Part shown: one piece after another, positions 35,275-45,600 of the stretch
How positions within the stretch are numbered: the first letter of the stretch is position 1
How the letters are laid out: the number at the start of each line of letters is the position of its first letter
NCBI GenBank assembly: GCA_964349045.1
Contig: CAYGFI010000005.1
Span: 1 to 64,000, forward strand
DNA: 64,000 nt
DNA from: JACJXF01 sp964349045
Lineage (GTDB): Bacteria > Bacteroidota > Bacteroidia > Bacteroidales > GCA-2748055
Direction of reading: 5' to 3'
Made by a program: the position numbers and the translations under genes
The notes under the pieces: model-generated
What the model was told of the DNA's origin: nothing
What the model saw: the letters and a program-made list of their open reading frames with translations, nothing else
The model's database searches: none

Positions 35275-36654
35275 TTACAATGCAATTGCTTTAATACCCG
35301 TAAGCTCACAAAACGCCTTTAATTCCTCGTAAAGGTGTTTTCCATAGCCCAGGCAAGCATATTCATTGTTCCATGATTGCAACAATTCGTCAATATTACA
35401 ATGTGCCTTTACAAAACCATGTGGCCAGAATGGAATCCCGCATTCATTTTTCCGTTTTTCAATATCTGCAGCAGGTGGTTCGAAAATGCTGCAACGTGTG
35501 ATTACCATCTCAAACTGACCATTATTTCTTCCCAGTCGTGCAAGGACTCCCTCACCAACCTTACAGACCAATTTTATTGACAAACCACCTGCTTCACCTT
35601 CAGTAGGAATACCATGTTCTGCAAACCCGGCAGGACCCAGTTTGCCTGCCAGAGATGGCGGACATGCACCATCACCAATAATTTTAATTTCATTATTGGA
35701 TTTGTCAATATGTTGTAAATCGCCATAATAAACAGGCTGAGTGCTTAAATCTGTAAGGCATTTAACTGTCATGGCTGTATTAAAGTCGCCCAGGGTTGAT
35801 GTCCCCAATCCGGATTCCAATATCATGCTTTGTGCAAAACATGTTGCACTATAATCATCACCTAAGCCAGGAAATGATTGGATTGTATAGAAATCCCATT
35901 CGTTTTTCTTTACCAGTTTTTCTATTGCCAGGTATATACGAATTGATTTGTCAGACGTGTCATTATCAGGAATTGGTTCAACAAAATACTTTTGCATTTT
36001 ACCTTTAGCCTGGCCTATTTCCTCTTTAGTAATGGCATTGGCAGTTTTTAATAACTCAGTTGTGTCCCTTGAGTCTATATCAATTCCAAATACTTTCATC
36101 CATTGCGAGGGATCAGCCACCCCGCATGTCTGACCCATACCTCTTCCTCCAAATGTACCTATTGTGGTCATATTCAATGAATTTTTCATTGCGCTGGCTC
36201 TGCAATAAGATACAATTTTCTCTATTTCGAGTGGATCAGTAAAACTTCCATAAACAAACCGGTGCTTAACACCGATTTCTTTCATAGCGCCCTGCAGAAC
36301 CAATCCGCCCACGGGTCTCCAACCCTGGCTACCCGGATTTGTCCAGAGAACAATCCCTTTCCCAGACATGGCAAAATCCCTGATTGCTCCTATCATATTT
36401 GCCGCCCATACCCAGGTACCTGAAAATAATACTACAGCATCAATATCATCCTGTTTCTTAAATTTATCAAAACAGATCCTGGCTTCCTGTTTGGTGGCTA
36501 CCACGATATCATGCTGTTCAACTTCTATACCGGCACTGACAAGAGCCAGCTTTGAATTATTAACAAGATTGTTGTCAATAAATGGTGTTCCCATTGGATC
36601 TTTTAAACCATCCTTATGTACACCGTAAACTATAAAACCTACTTTAGTCTTCAT
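35275..36654 (-). CDS. L-fucose/L-arabinose isomerase-family protein
   Basis: A 459-residue cytosolic protein related to FucI and AraA-like isomerases. The N-terminal Rossmann-like part has AVVLFSGTWVWAANMIGAI and VLWTNPGSQGWRPVGGLVLQGAM. The C-terminal part has ESGLGTSTLGDFNTAMTVKCL with acidic metal ligands, and FWPHGFVKAHCNIDELL with a candidate metal-binding His. Such enzymes convert aldoses to ketoses with Mn. The precise sugar cannot be told. It follows the amidohydrolase gene by 13 bp on the same strand. Confidence 0.82.
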   Translation of the reverse strand: MKTKVGFIVYGVHKDGLKDPMGTPFIDNNLVNNSKLALVSAGIEVEQHDIVVATKQEARICFDKFKKQDDIDAVVLFSGTWVWAANMIGAIRDFAMSGKGIVLWTNPGSQGWRPVGGLVLQGAMKEIGVKHRFVYGSFTDPLEIEKIVSYCRASAMKNSLNMTTIGTFGGRGMGQTCGVADPSQWMKVFGIDIDSRDTTELLKTANAITKEEIGQAKGKMQKYFVEPIPDNDTSDKSIRIYLAIEKLVKKNEWDFYTIQSFPGLGDDYSATCFAQSMILESGLGTSTLGDFNTAMTVKCLTDLSTQPVYYGDLQHIDKSNNEIKIIGDGACPPSLAGKLGPAGFAEHGIPTEGEAGGLSIKLVCKVGEGVLARLGRNNGQFEMVITRCSIFEPPAADIEKRKNECGIPFWPHGFVKAHCNIDELLQSWNNEYACLGYGKHLYEELKAFCELTGIKAIAL

Positions 36655-36667
36655 TATTTTATTATTT

Positions 36668-37759
36668 TTAATATGGAGGTAATTTATCCTTTAGAGTTAT
36701 TTCCAGTGATGGAATTATTTTTAATATATTTTTATAATAGATTTTTTTAAGTACCTCCCCCGGCAATCCAATTCCGCATATTGGCCAACGTGCCCTTTGA
36801 AAAGTCCCGTCATAATCGGGTGCATAAAAGGATTCATCAAAAGTTTCAAGAAACCTGAAATAGCAGCGGTACATGTCAATTGAACTATCAATATTTGCCG
36901 GCATGTCGGTTCCAAAAATTATCCTGTCCTGGTGTTTTATGAATAATTCCCTCGTGGAATAAGGCTGTCTTCCCAGTTCATCCATCCTTGCCGAAAAGTC
37001 GATATAAACATTAGGATTTTCATCAAGGAGGGTTGAAACATATTGAATATTTTCAGGATAATTTGCGACATGCGGTAAGATAAATGTCGTTTCAGGATGA
37101 CGCTTAATAAGATTATTCCTTCTGGTGAGGAGTTCAATTTTCCGGGGAAATTTTTTGTCATGAAAATTCCATGAAGGATATTTTAACAAGGAATCATAAT
37201 GTTCGTTTTCCAAAGTCATAGGTTCGAAGAATCCGGAAGGATCAGCCTGATGCATCAAAACAGGAATCTTTAACCTTCCTGCCTCATTCCAGATCGGGGC
37301 AAGCCTGATATCATCAATATTAATAAGTTCACCTTTAGAATCCCGGAATAATAGTCCAAGTTCTTTTAATATTTTTAAACCTTTTGCCCCTGAATTAACA
37401 TGTTCATTAAGTACTTCAATACTATTTTTAACAAACAGTTCCGGGTTGTCAAAAAGTGGTTCTTTCACCGGACGACCAAAATCGGCCATGGTAAACCCGT
37501 AGAATCGTCCGGGATATTTATTATAGCAGTTGTTAAAGAAATCGGAGATATTTCCAGGTTTTATAGTATAACCTCCGTCTGAGAACTCCAGTTTAACATT
37601 ACAGGTAAGGTCACAATAGGAAATAACTCCGACTTCATCCATGGTGCGAATTACTTTTTCCACCTGCCAATCCCCCCAGAGATGATTATGTGCATCTATT
37701 ACAGGAAAAGCCGCTTTTTGAGGGATGTGATCTTCTTTTATAAGAAATGTCTTTCCCAT
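36668..37759 (-). CDS. Amidohydrolase-superfamily protein (amidohydrolase 2 type)
   Basis: A 363-residue TIM-barrel metal hydrolase. The metal-binding HxH is in VIDAHNHLWGD (His24, His26). A later His is in FILPHVANYPE and the catalytic Asp in IIFGTDMPANID. Members include sugar lactonases and decarboxylases. Next to an isomerase, mutarotase and aldolase, a lactone- or sugar-processing role is likely, but unproven. It is the first gene of the operon, 187 bp from the operator at 37946. Confidence 0.8.
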   Translation of the reverse strand: MGKTFLIKEDHIPQKAAFPVIDAHNHLWGDWQVEKVIRTMDEVGVISYCDLTCNVKLEFSDGGYTIKPGNISDFFNNCYNKYPGRFYGFTMADFGRPVKEPLFDNPELFVKNSIEVLNEHVNSGAKGLKILKELGLLFRDSKGELINIDDIRLAPIWNEAGRLKIPVLMHQADPSGFFEPMTLENEHYDSLLKYPSWNFHDKKFPRKIELLTRRNNLIKRHPETTFILPHVANYPENIQYVSTLLDENPNVYIDFSARMDELGRQPYSTRELFIKHQDRIIFGTDMPANIDSSIDMYRCYFRFLETFDESFYAPDYDGTFQRARWPICGIGLPGEVLKKIYYKNILKIIPSLEITLKDKLPPY

Positions 37760-37945
37760 TATTATATTTTAAAAGATTTGAAATGCTTAAAAGCCATAGC
37801 GATTCATAATAATGAACAATCCTTCCCCAAATATAATGGTTTCAAACATTACGCTATTTGATTTTATTATTTATCGCATATTTAAAAGTAGCATTTCCTT
37901 CTTTGAAAACTCAACCGGTCAAATTGAAATTAAGCAGAAGGTTTT

Positions 37946-37965
37946 TTGCGTTTACGTTAACGCAA
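37946..37965. promoter_or_regulatory. LacI-type operator in the divergent amidohydrolase/GH26 promoter
   Basis: TTGCGTTTACGTTAACGCAA, identical to the susC operator. It lies in the 401-bp divergent gap and can serve the catabolic operon on the minus strand and the GH26-epimerase pair on the plus strand. Confidence 0.85.
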
Positions 37966-38012
37966 ATATACAGGAATTTTTTAATCTGCGATATCTCGGC
38001 GATAATTATTTT

Positions 38013-38020
38013 TATATTTG
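38013..38020 (+). promoter_or_regulatory. Putative GH26 promoter -7 element
   Basis: TATATTTG fits the Bacteroidota TAnnTTTG consensus and lies 48 bp after the operator. It implies a leader of about 135 nt before the GH26 start. No good -33 element is seen, so this is tentative. Confidence 0.4.
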
Positions 38021-38160
38021 AATGGTAATTCATTATTTTATAACATACGTAAATTAATTTTTATATACAGGTATTCTATTATTTACAATCACATGCAAAT
38101 ATTAGTTGATTCGGATCTGGTATAATCCTTTGATTATAGAAACAAACAAATAATTCAGCC

Positions 38161-39270
38161 ATGCAAACTAAAATGCAAACGGGAATTACGATTCTCATTA
38201 TGATTCTTGCCTGTTCCTGTTCGGGTAAAACGGAAATTCAACTTGTCGACTCCAACGCAACAGCCTCAACAAAAGAAATGTATCAAAGAATTGTTAGTTC
38301 GACAAAACAGGGCATTCTTGTTGGGCATCAGGATGCCACTGCCTATGGGGTCGGCTGGAAATTTGAAGAAGGGAAAACTACAAGTGATATTGAAATGGTA
38401 TGTGGAGATTATCCTGCCCTATATGGCTGGGATATCGGGCATATTGAAAACGACAGTGAGCATAATCTCGATACGGTGAATTTTAAACTGATGAGGCAAT
38501 TAATAACAGATGCACACGAGCGGGGTGGTATTTCAACCATAAGCTGGCATGCTGACAATCCGGTTACAGGTGAAAGTGCGTGGAGCGAAAAAGAAACGGT
38601 AAAATTCATTCTGGGTGACGAAAAAAACAAGGCGAAGTTTATTGAATGGCTTGATAAAGTTTCCGTTTTTCTTAATTCACTTAAAGACAAAAAAGGTGAA
38701 CCTATTCCCGTCATCTTCCGGCCCTGGCATGAATGGACCGGAGGCTGGTTCTGGTGGGGAACTCCTCATTCGACCCCTGAAGAATTTATTGAATTATGGA
38801 AACTTACAGTGGAGACTCTGCGCGATAAAAACGGTGTCCATAATGTACTATATGCCTTTACCTCAGGCTCTATAAAAAATAAGGAGGAATTTATGGCTAA
38901 ATATCCGGGAAGTGATTATGTTGATATCATTGGATTTGACACCTACATGTATAAGGGCAATATAGAAGGATACTCAAAAAACATGCAGGAAAACCTGCTT
39001 TTGTTTCGGGAAATGGCGCAATCTGAAAATAAACTTTTTGCCGTAACTGAAACGGGTTTTGAAGGAATTCCAAGTGAAAGCTGGTACTCGGAAGTTGTAT
39101 TCCCTTTGATCAGGGAAAGCGGGATTTCCTGGATCTTATTCTGGCGAAACGCGAACACAAAACATCATTACGCGCCCTATCCCGGGCATATCAGCGCGGA
39201 GGATTTTAAGACTTTCTATGATTTTCCGGAAACTTTGTTTGAGAATGATTTTACGGAAATTTCAAAATAG
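38161..39270 (+). CDS. Glycoside hydrolase family 26 (beta-mannanase) lipoprotein
   Basis: A 369-residue exported protein with a lipobox-like end of signal (MILACSCSG). GH26 features are clear: QDATAYGVGW near residue 58, CGDYPALYGWDIGHIE, the acid/base Glu191 in FRPWHEWTGGWFWWG and the nucleophile Glu297 in AVTETGFEG. Family members cleave beta-1,4-mannan or related glucans. The adjacent epimerase gene supports mannan or mannooligosaccharide use. It is probably expressed from the operator-controlled promoter upstream. Confidence 0.93.
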   Translation: MQTKMQTGITILIMILACSCSGKTEIQLVDSNATASTKEMYQRIVSSTKQGILVGHQDATAYGVGWKFEEGKTTSDIEMVCGDYPALYGWDIGHIENDSEHNLDTVNFKLMRQLITDAHERGGISTISWHADNPVTGESAWSEKETVKFILGDEKNKAKFIEWLDKVSVFLNSLKDKKGEPIPVIFRPWHEWTGGWFWWGTPHSTPEEFIELWKLTVETLRDKNGVHNVLYAFTSGSIKNKEEFMAKYPGSDYVDIIGFDTYMYKGNIEGYSKNMQENLLLFREMAQSENKLFAVTETGFEGIPSESWYSEVVFPLIRESGISWILFWRNANTKHHYAPYPGHISAEDFKTFYDFPETLFENDFTEISK

Positions 39271-39408
39271 CAAGGTTTCGCGCAAAATCGTACACGACAC
39301 AATGTAAAATATAATCCATACCTTCTAATAACTTTATGTTTCCTGCGTCTTTGCGTGAAAAAGAACCGAAATATACCGAGATACTATCCTGAAAAAACGA
39401 GATTGAAA

Positions 39409-40629
39409 ATGTCAACCAATATGAATCGTATAAAAAATAAGATACTCTTACTTAAACCACAGTTCCTTGAAATCCTGGAGCAAAATATTCTGAAATACTG
39501 GTTCACCAGGACACCTGACAATGAAAACGGGGGTTTTTATGGACATCTGAATTCTGAAAATGAAGTTGTAAAAGATGCCAATAAGGGAGTTATTCTGAAC
39601 ACACGAATACTCTGGTCTTTCTCGGCTGGATATAGTTTTCTCAGATCAAGTGAATATAAACTCATGGCTGAAAGAGCATATTCATATATTTCAGAATTTT
39701 TCCTCGATAAAAAGTTTGGGGGTGCTTACTGGGAACTCGATTTTAAAGGAAGGCCTGTAAACACAAGAAAGCAGGTTTATGCCCAGGCATTTGCCATTTA
39801 TTCATTTGTGGAATATTACAAAATCGCGAAAGACCAGGATATTCTCAACAAGGCTATCGAAATCTATTCACTTATTGAAAAACACAGCCTGGACAAGACC
39901 CTCAACGGGTATATTGATGCTTTTGGAGAGGACTGGTCAGAAATCGAGGACCTCAGGCTGAGTGAAAAGGACCTGAATGCCCCAAAGACCATGAATACTC
40001 ATTTACATATTCTTGAAGCATATACAAATCTTTACAGGGTTTGGAAAGATGATAACCTTAGATTGTCATTGCAGAATCTGATCACCCTTTTTATCGACAA
40101 ATTTATCGATGAAAGAGGCCACCTGGTTTTATTTTTCGACAATGAATGGAACAAGATAGATGATTATTGTTCGTATGGACATGATATTGAATTTTCATGG
40201 CTTCTTACAGAAGCTGCTCAGGTACTCGGCAATCCAGGTCTGATTTCAACCACCCGTAAAACGGCAGTGAGAATAACCGAACTTACCCAATTAGAGGGTA
40301 TGAAAAAAGGTGGAGGGGTGATGTATGAGTATAATTATAAAAATAATGAATCGGATACGGATAAGCACTGGTGGGTTCAGGCAGAAGCGCTTGTAGGCTT
40401 TTTTAATGCTTACCAGATCAGTGGAAATGAAAAATATCTCGGTTCAGTTCTTCAACTCTGGGAATTTATTGACACAACCCTTGTTGATCACGAGAATGGT
40501 GAGTGGTTCTGGAAAGTTGATGAGAACGGGAAAGTTTATCCGGGTATGGAAAAGGCGGGATTCTGGAAATGTCCTTACCATAATTCAAGAGCTATGTTAG
40601 AGTTGCTTGAAAGAACAGGATTTTCCTGA
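39409..40629 (+). CDS. AGE-family epimerase (cellobiose/mannobiose 2-epimerase type)
   Basis: An (alpha/alpha)6-barrel epimerase of about 406 residues. RPVNTRKQVYAQAFAIY, MNTHLHILEAYTNLYRVW, YGHDIEFSWLLTEAA and KHWWVQAEALVGF carry the conserved His and Trp residues. Next to a GH26 mannanase, conversion of mannobiose to mannosyl-glucose is the likely role. The frame is open from a GTG at 39355, but those codons lie in a TGCGTCTTTGCGTGAAA repeat-like segment, so the ATG at 39409 (or 39421) is preferred. No GH130 phosphorylase, the usual next enzyme, is in the window. Confidence 0.88.
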   Translation: MSTNMNRIKNKILLLKPQFLEILEQNILKYWFTRTPDNENGGFYGHLNSENEVVKDANKGVILNTRILWSFSAGYSFLRSSEYKLMAERAYSYISEFFLDKKFGGAYWELDFKGRPVNTRKQVYAQAFAIYSFVEYYKIAKDQDILNKAIEIYSLIEKHSLDKTLNGYIDAFGEDWSEIEDLRLSEKDLNAPKTMNTHLHILEAYTNLYRVWKDDNLRLSLQNLITLFIDKFIDERGHLVLFFDNEWNKIDDYCSYGHDIEFSWLLTEAAQVLGNPGLISTTRKTAVRITELTQLEGMKKGGGVMYEYNYKNNESDTDKHWWVQAEALVGFFNAYQISGNEKYLGSVLQLWEFIDTTLVDHENGEWFWKVDENGKVYPGMEKAGFWKCPYHNSRAMLELLERTGFS

Positions 40630-40685
40630 AATCCGAAATTATCCTGATAGTGATAGAATAGGGAAGATAAAAATCCCGCGATACT

Positions 40686-42614
40686 CTATTCAAAGTATTT
40701 AATGTACCAGTTATCCGGGTTTAGCAGGTGAATATAGATCTGATCGTATTTGCCATCGTGATATTTCGATGCAACTTTTTTTGCCAGGAATGAAGGATCT
40801 TTTCTTCTATTTGCAACACGCATGAGGTCGTAGAATCGCTCTCCTTCAAAGGCAAGTTCCCTGGCCCGTTCATTCATGATCTCCTCTTCGATGAAGGCCT
40901 GTTTGGCTGCAAAATTTCCTGTAAGGTCTTTATAACCAAGAATCTTATTCGTAAAAGGATCATGGATATATTGGATATTATTTGCCTTTATCGCATCGTA
41001 CTGTCTTCCAAGTCCCACTCTTCCCCTAACTCCCATTTGAGGCCTTGTGACGCTTGAACTGTAATTGCTGCCATTATTTACTATATTCAATGCATTATTG
41101 GGACGGGCACTAATCAGACCGTTTTGTTCGAATGCCCAATAAGTATACAATTCGGCTAAATATAAATGAATAGAAGCAGCACGATATACTATAAAGTTAG
41201 CATCCCATGCATATCGACCCTCCAGACCATCTTTACCAACGGAGTATTTGAAGACAATTGTATCAACTCCATCCATAACTGCATTCGCATTTCTATTATC
41301 ACCATCGGCTTTAAGAAAAAGCATTCTAATATAATCCTCAGGAGGCAGGACATCTCCGTTTTTAATGTAGAGATAGGAAGTACCAAACCCCCTGGCGAAA
41401 TCACTGGGGATTCCGGCAAATATCATTTCGGATTCGGAAGGTTTTACAAAATCTTCGCTTATTATTTGATTCCGCCAGATAGTCTCCCAATTCGTAATTG
41501 CCCATGCAGTTGGCTTTAGCATATACTTTTGCATTGTAAAGGGTTCAAAAAATGACTGCAATTCATTTTGTTGAAAGTTTGCCTTATTAAACCAAATTGT
41601 ATAAATATGTTCGCGATTGTCGATACCTGTGAAAATATTCCTCCAGTTGTTATTGTAAAGGCCACCACTAAAAGCATCATCAAGCTGGTACCTTAAGTTT
41701 TCAGTTGGATTATAAATAATCTGACTGAAATGGTTTTGAGCATTTACAAAGTCCCCTTGTTCCAGGTACATAATACCAAGCAGTGCGTGCATGGCATAGG
41801 GATTCCAGGTAGTTACCTCCCAGGTAACATCATTATTATTGAAAGCGTGGTTAACGCCGACAGCTTTGACCTCCTTTTCAAGTTGATTGGTAAAATAATC
41901 AATTACCAGATACTGATCAAAATACTTTTTTTCCAGAGATATTATTCTGTGCTCAGGAGTCCATGATGAGTCTTTGGTATATGATGTCAGTATGCCATTA
42001 TGATAGGCCAGATTATTATACCCATCAGGACCGAAAACAATATAAGTACTATCGATATAAGGTCCGGATGAATTGATATAACTCTCAACCTTTTCTATAG
42101 TATTTAATGATTCATGGATAAATGGCACTTTACCATAAATTCGCACAGCATTAAAATAAGCCCAGGCTCTCATACAAAGTGCCTCACCGTAAAGCTTGTC
42201 ATAGTTTGAAGGTGCAATGCTTTTGTCAAGAACTTCAGGATGTTTGGTTTGGAGTACCCGTATAAAATTATTACAGGCTGCAATTAGTTTAAAGAAATTG
42301 GTAGGTGAGGCATATTTGTTGGTTTTGGAAACATTAAAATTGTAGATTTCCACAAGGTCAGCATCTGCATTTGGCGTTATAGTCAGAAGATCACCGCGAA
42401 GCTCTCCCAGGACAAGGATTTGTTCAACCAACTGTTGCTGAAGTCCATAAAGACCCATTTCCACAGAACGATATTCATACCAGTCTTTAAATAGCTTATC
42501 TTCTGTGATATTTATTTCCTGCACGGGATTCAGGAAATCCTCACAAGAAGATAGCAGTATAATTGCACTCAGAAGGGGAATCACTAATTGAAAATATTTT
42601 CTTTTACGGCTCAT
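40686..42614 (-). CDS. SusD/RagB-family lipoprotein
   Basis: A long SusD-like protein of 642 residues from the ATG at 42614. The frame is open further upstream, but that part overlaps susC, and a lipobox (IILLSSCEDFLNP) fits the 42614 start. SusD features include LRGDLLTITPNADADLVEIYNF, GEALCMRAWAYFNAVRIYGKVPFI and NERARELAFEGERFYDLMRVANRR. It is the end gene of the FAS1-SusC-SusD set and probably caps the SusC encoded 20 bp upstream. Confidence 0.93.
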   Translation of the reverse strand: MSRKRKYFQLVIPLLSAIILLSSCEDFLNPVQEINITEDKLFKDWYEYRSVEMGLYGLQQQLVEQILVLGELRGDLLTITPNADADLVEIYNFNVSKTNKYASPTNFFKLIAACNNFIRVLQTKHPEVLDKSIAPSNYDKLYGEALCMRAWAYFNAVRIYGKVPFIHESLNTIEKVESYINSSGPYIDSTYIVFGPDGYNNLAYHNGILTSYTKDSSWTPEHRIISLEKKYFDQYLVIDYFTNQLEKEVKAVGVNHAFNNNDVTWEVTTWNPYAMHALLGIMYLEQGDFVNAQNHFSQIIYNPTENLRYQLDDAFSGGLYNNNWRNIFTGIDNREHIYTIWFNKANFQQNELQSFFEPFTMQKYMLKPTAWAITNWETIWRNQIISEDFVKPSESEMIFAGIPSDFARGFGTSYLYIKNGDVLPPEDYIRMLFLKADGDNRNANAVMDGVDTIVFKYSVGKDGLEGRYAWDANFIVYRAASIHLYLAELYTYWAFEQNGLISARPNNALNIVNNGSNYSSSVTRPQMGVRGRVGLGRQYDAIKANNIQYIHDPFTNKILGYKDLTGNFAAKQAFIEEEIMNERARELAFEGERFYDLMRVANRRKDPSFLAKKVASKYHDGKYDQIYIHLLNPDNWYIKYFE

Positions 42615-42633
42615 ATCTTTTATTATGAAAATG

Positions 42634-45600
42634 TTATAAACCAATTTTAATACCCGCGATAAATTGGCGGGGCTGAGGAGATTGTCCATAGTCAACCCCC
42701 TGGTGGATTTGGGAGAAGGAATAACCGAATTCAGGATCATACCCGAGGTATCTGGAACTGGTAAAGATATTATTCACTGAAACATAGAATTCCGCGTTCC
42801 TGAAAGCCAGAAATTGCTCTGGAATAGTATAGCTTAAAGTTATATTTTTCACCCTAAGATAAGAACCATCCTCAATCCAGCGGGTCGAAAAAGCAGAGTT
42901 CCCTACTGGGTCTCCCCACAATGCCCGAGGCACATCAGTTTTCTGACCTTCATACTGCCAGCGATTTAAGACAGCAATACTTTGATTCTCAAGTCCGGTC
43001 ATTTGCTCATTCAAATAACGGATGTAATTAAAAACCTCGTTACCGGAAATAAATTGAAGAATTGTACTAAACCTGAATCTCTTAAAAGTAAAGGCATTGG
43101 TAAGTCCTCCAAAAAAATCAGGCATGGACGAACCAATTGTTGTTTTGTCAAAACTGTTAATGACGCCGTCAGGAGTACCGTTTGGGCCTGAACGGTCTTC
43201 ATAAATTGCATCTCCTGCCTTGTAACGGATATATTTGTCATTAACAAGATTGGCTGCATTTGCTTCGGCATTTGTTGAATATACACCTTTAAATACAAAT
43301 CCGTAAAAGCTGTTTGCAGGTGCTCCGATTTTATTAATGATATCAGCACCTTGTATCTTTGTAACAAGACTTCCTCCTTTTATCTCGGTAACTTTATTGC
43401 TAAAGGTTGAGAGATTGGCCTGAATATCCCATTTAAAGGATTGCATATCTACCATCCGAATAAAAGTGCTAAATTCCCAGCCTTTGTTTTCCATTTCACC
43501 GGAATTTTCATTTCGAAGGTTATACCCCAGATAGGCTTCTACAGGACTAAAAATTAACATGTTTTCAGTTTTCGACTGGAAAACATCAAAGCTAAAGTTT
43601 ACCCGGTTACCAAGCAGTGCAAAATCAACACCTGTGTTAATCTGTTTAACTGTTTCGTAGGTGAGTTTTTCATTAGGCAGCAAGGCAGGATAAAGGCCAA
43701 CAGTTGTGCGGAATTTTACAGCCTGGTAATAATTCGTTGCGCTCGATTCACCGATATCATCATTCCCGGTCTTTCCCATTGACACCCTCACTTTCAAATC
43801 TTCAAGCCAGGAAACATTTTTCAGAAATTTCTCACCTGAAATTCTCCAGGCAAGCCCGCCGGAATAGAAAAATCCAAATGGGGAACTGCTGATCAAAAAC
43901 GTGTTTGCTGCATTGTCACCAACTCTCGATGATCCGTCCAGGGAAACACTTCCTGTAAAAAGGTACCTGTCTTTGAAAGAATACAAAAAGTACTCGTAAT
44001 ATGACATCCAGTTCCATATCCTGTTATCTCCTCCAATTTCACGCAGGTTATCTTTTCCATCACTTATTGTTGTATATTGATCATTTGGGTGCGCATTTTT
44101 AGTTAAACCCCAATCAAGCTGAAACTGGTTTGCCTGAATATTAACACCGGTACTTGATGAGATCTTGTGGTCTTTCCCGAAAGACTTTCTGAAGCTGAGA
44201 TAGGTATTATTATAAAATGTACGAAGGTCATTATTCGTGGATTTAGATACATTTATCGCTTCCATATTGTAATAGTGTTCCATACCATGATTAGGCATGA
44301 AAATTTGTTCCTTTAATACATTATAAGAAAGGCTGAACTTACTAACAGCAATAAGGCTTTTATTTATCCTGGATTCAAAATCAAGAGATGAAATAAAATT
44401 GTAATTGCCGTTTCTCGCCTTAAAATTATTTATTGTCGCCAGTGGGTTACTCACTCCTATATCGTCTACCTCTGCCAGTATTTTTAATAAATTGCCATCA
44501 ATATCGTATTGGAAAGGATTAAGCAGCGGGGATTTGGCGAGACTACTATGAATGGGACTCGTTTCTTTAATTGTTGCAGCCTCCTTTAAAGATGAGAGGC
44601 TGTAATTAAGTGAAACACCTGCATTCATTTTTAACCAGGTAAAAATATTAAGCCTGCTTACAAAGCGGAGGTTATATCCCTTGTAATCGGTGTTTTTAAT
44701 TATACCCTTACTATCAAGATATCCAAAGGAAAGCCCATAACGCGCAATTTCATCTCCTCCTTTAACCTTGATATTCACATTCGAAAAGTAGGAGTTGTCA
44801 AATATCTGTCGCTGCCAGTTTGTATTGTGTTGATAATCAATATAATTATCATCCTCAGGAGTTAGGAATAAACTGGGGTATTCTTTCTGTAAAGTCTCTT
44901 CAAATTTACCTGAAGAATACAGAACTTCACTCATAAGGGTTCTATGCTGTTCTCCGCTCATTTGCGGAATAAGATTCGCAGGCTTCAGGGAATATCCGCT
45001 CCGAAGATCGAAATCTATGGTGGTTTGAGTCACACTTGGGTCAAGTGTTTCAATAAGGATAAGACCGTTTGATGCTTTCGAACCATAAGCAGCTGTAATA
45101 CTCGGATCTTTGATTACCGTAGTTGTGGAAATATCAAGTGGGTTTATACCCAGCAAAGGGTTATAGGCAAATCCGGAAAGATTAGAATTGAAAATCCCAT
45201 GATTAATAAGAGGGATTCCGTCCACGATATATAATGGCTGGTTGGAAGAATTAATTGAATTAATCCCGCGTATAGTTGTAATAGCGCCGCTGGAAGGCAT
45301 TCCAGACCTATTCACAACATCCATACCCGATACTCTGCCCTGCATATACTGATCAACTGTAATTGCATTGGAATGTCGTATATCCTGAGTGTTTAAACTC
45401 GTGAATGCGGTAATGATGTTCCTTCTGGGAATAAGCTGGGAAAGGATATTAACGGGGTCATCACCAGATACAACGTCACCGGAAGTAAGGTATATTTTCA
45501 ATTCTGTACGATTATTGAGGTAAATACGCTTCATTTTATAATGATCCACAGGTGAAATGATGATCCAGTCACTACCGGAGCCGGATGCCAGTTCAAACTC

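Noticed and set aside
39355..39408. GTG start of the epimerase gene
   Set aside because: These codons lie in repeat-like intergenic sequence and add residues not typical of the family. The ATG at 39409 fits better.
42615..42740. A longer N-terminus of the SusD protein
   Set aside because: It overlaps the susC coding end and would bury the lipoprotein signal.
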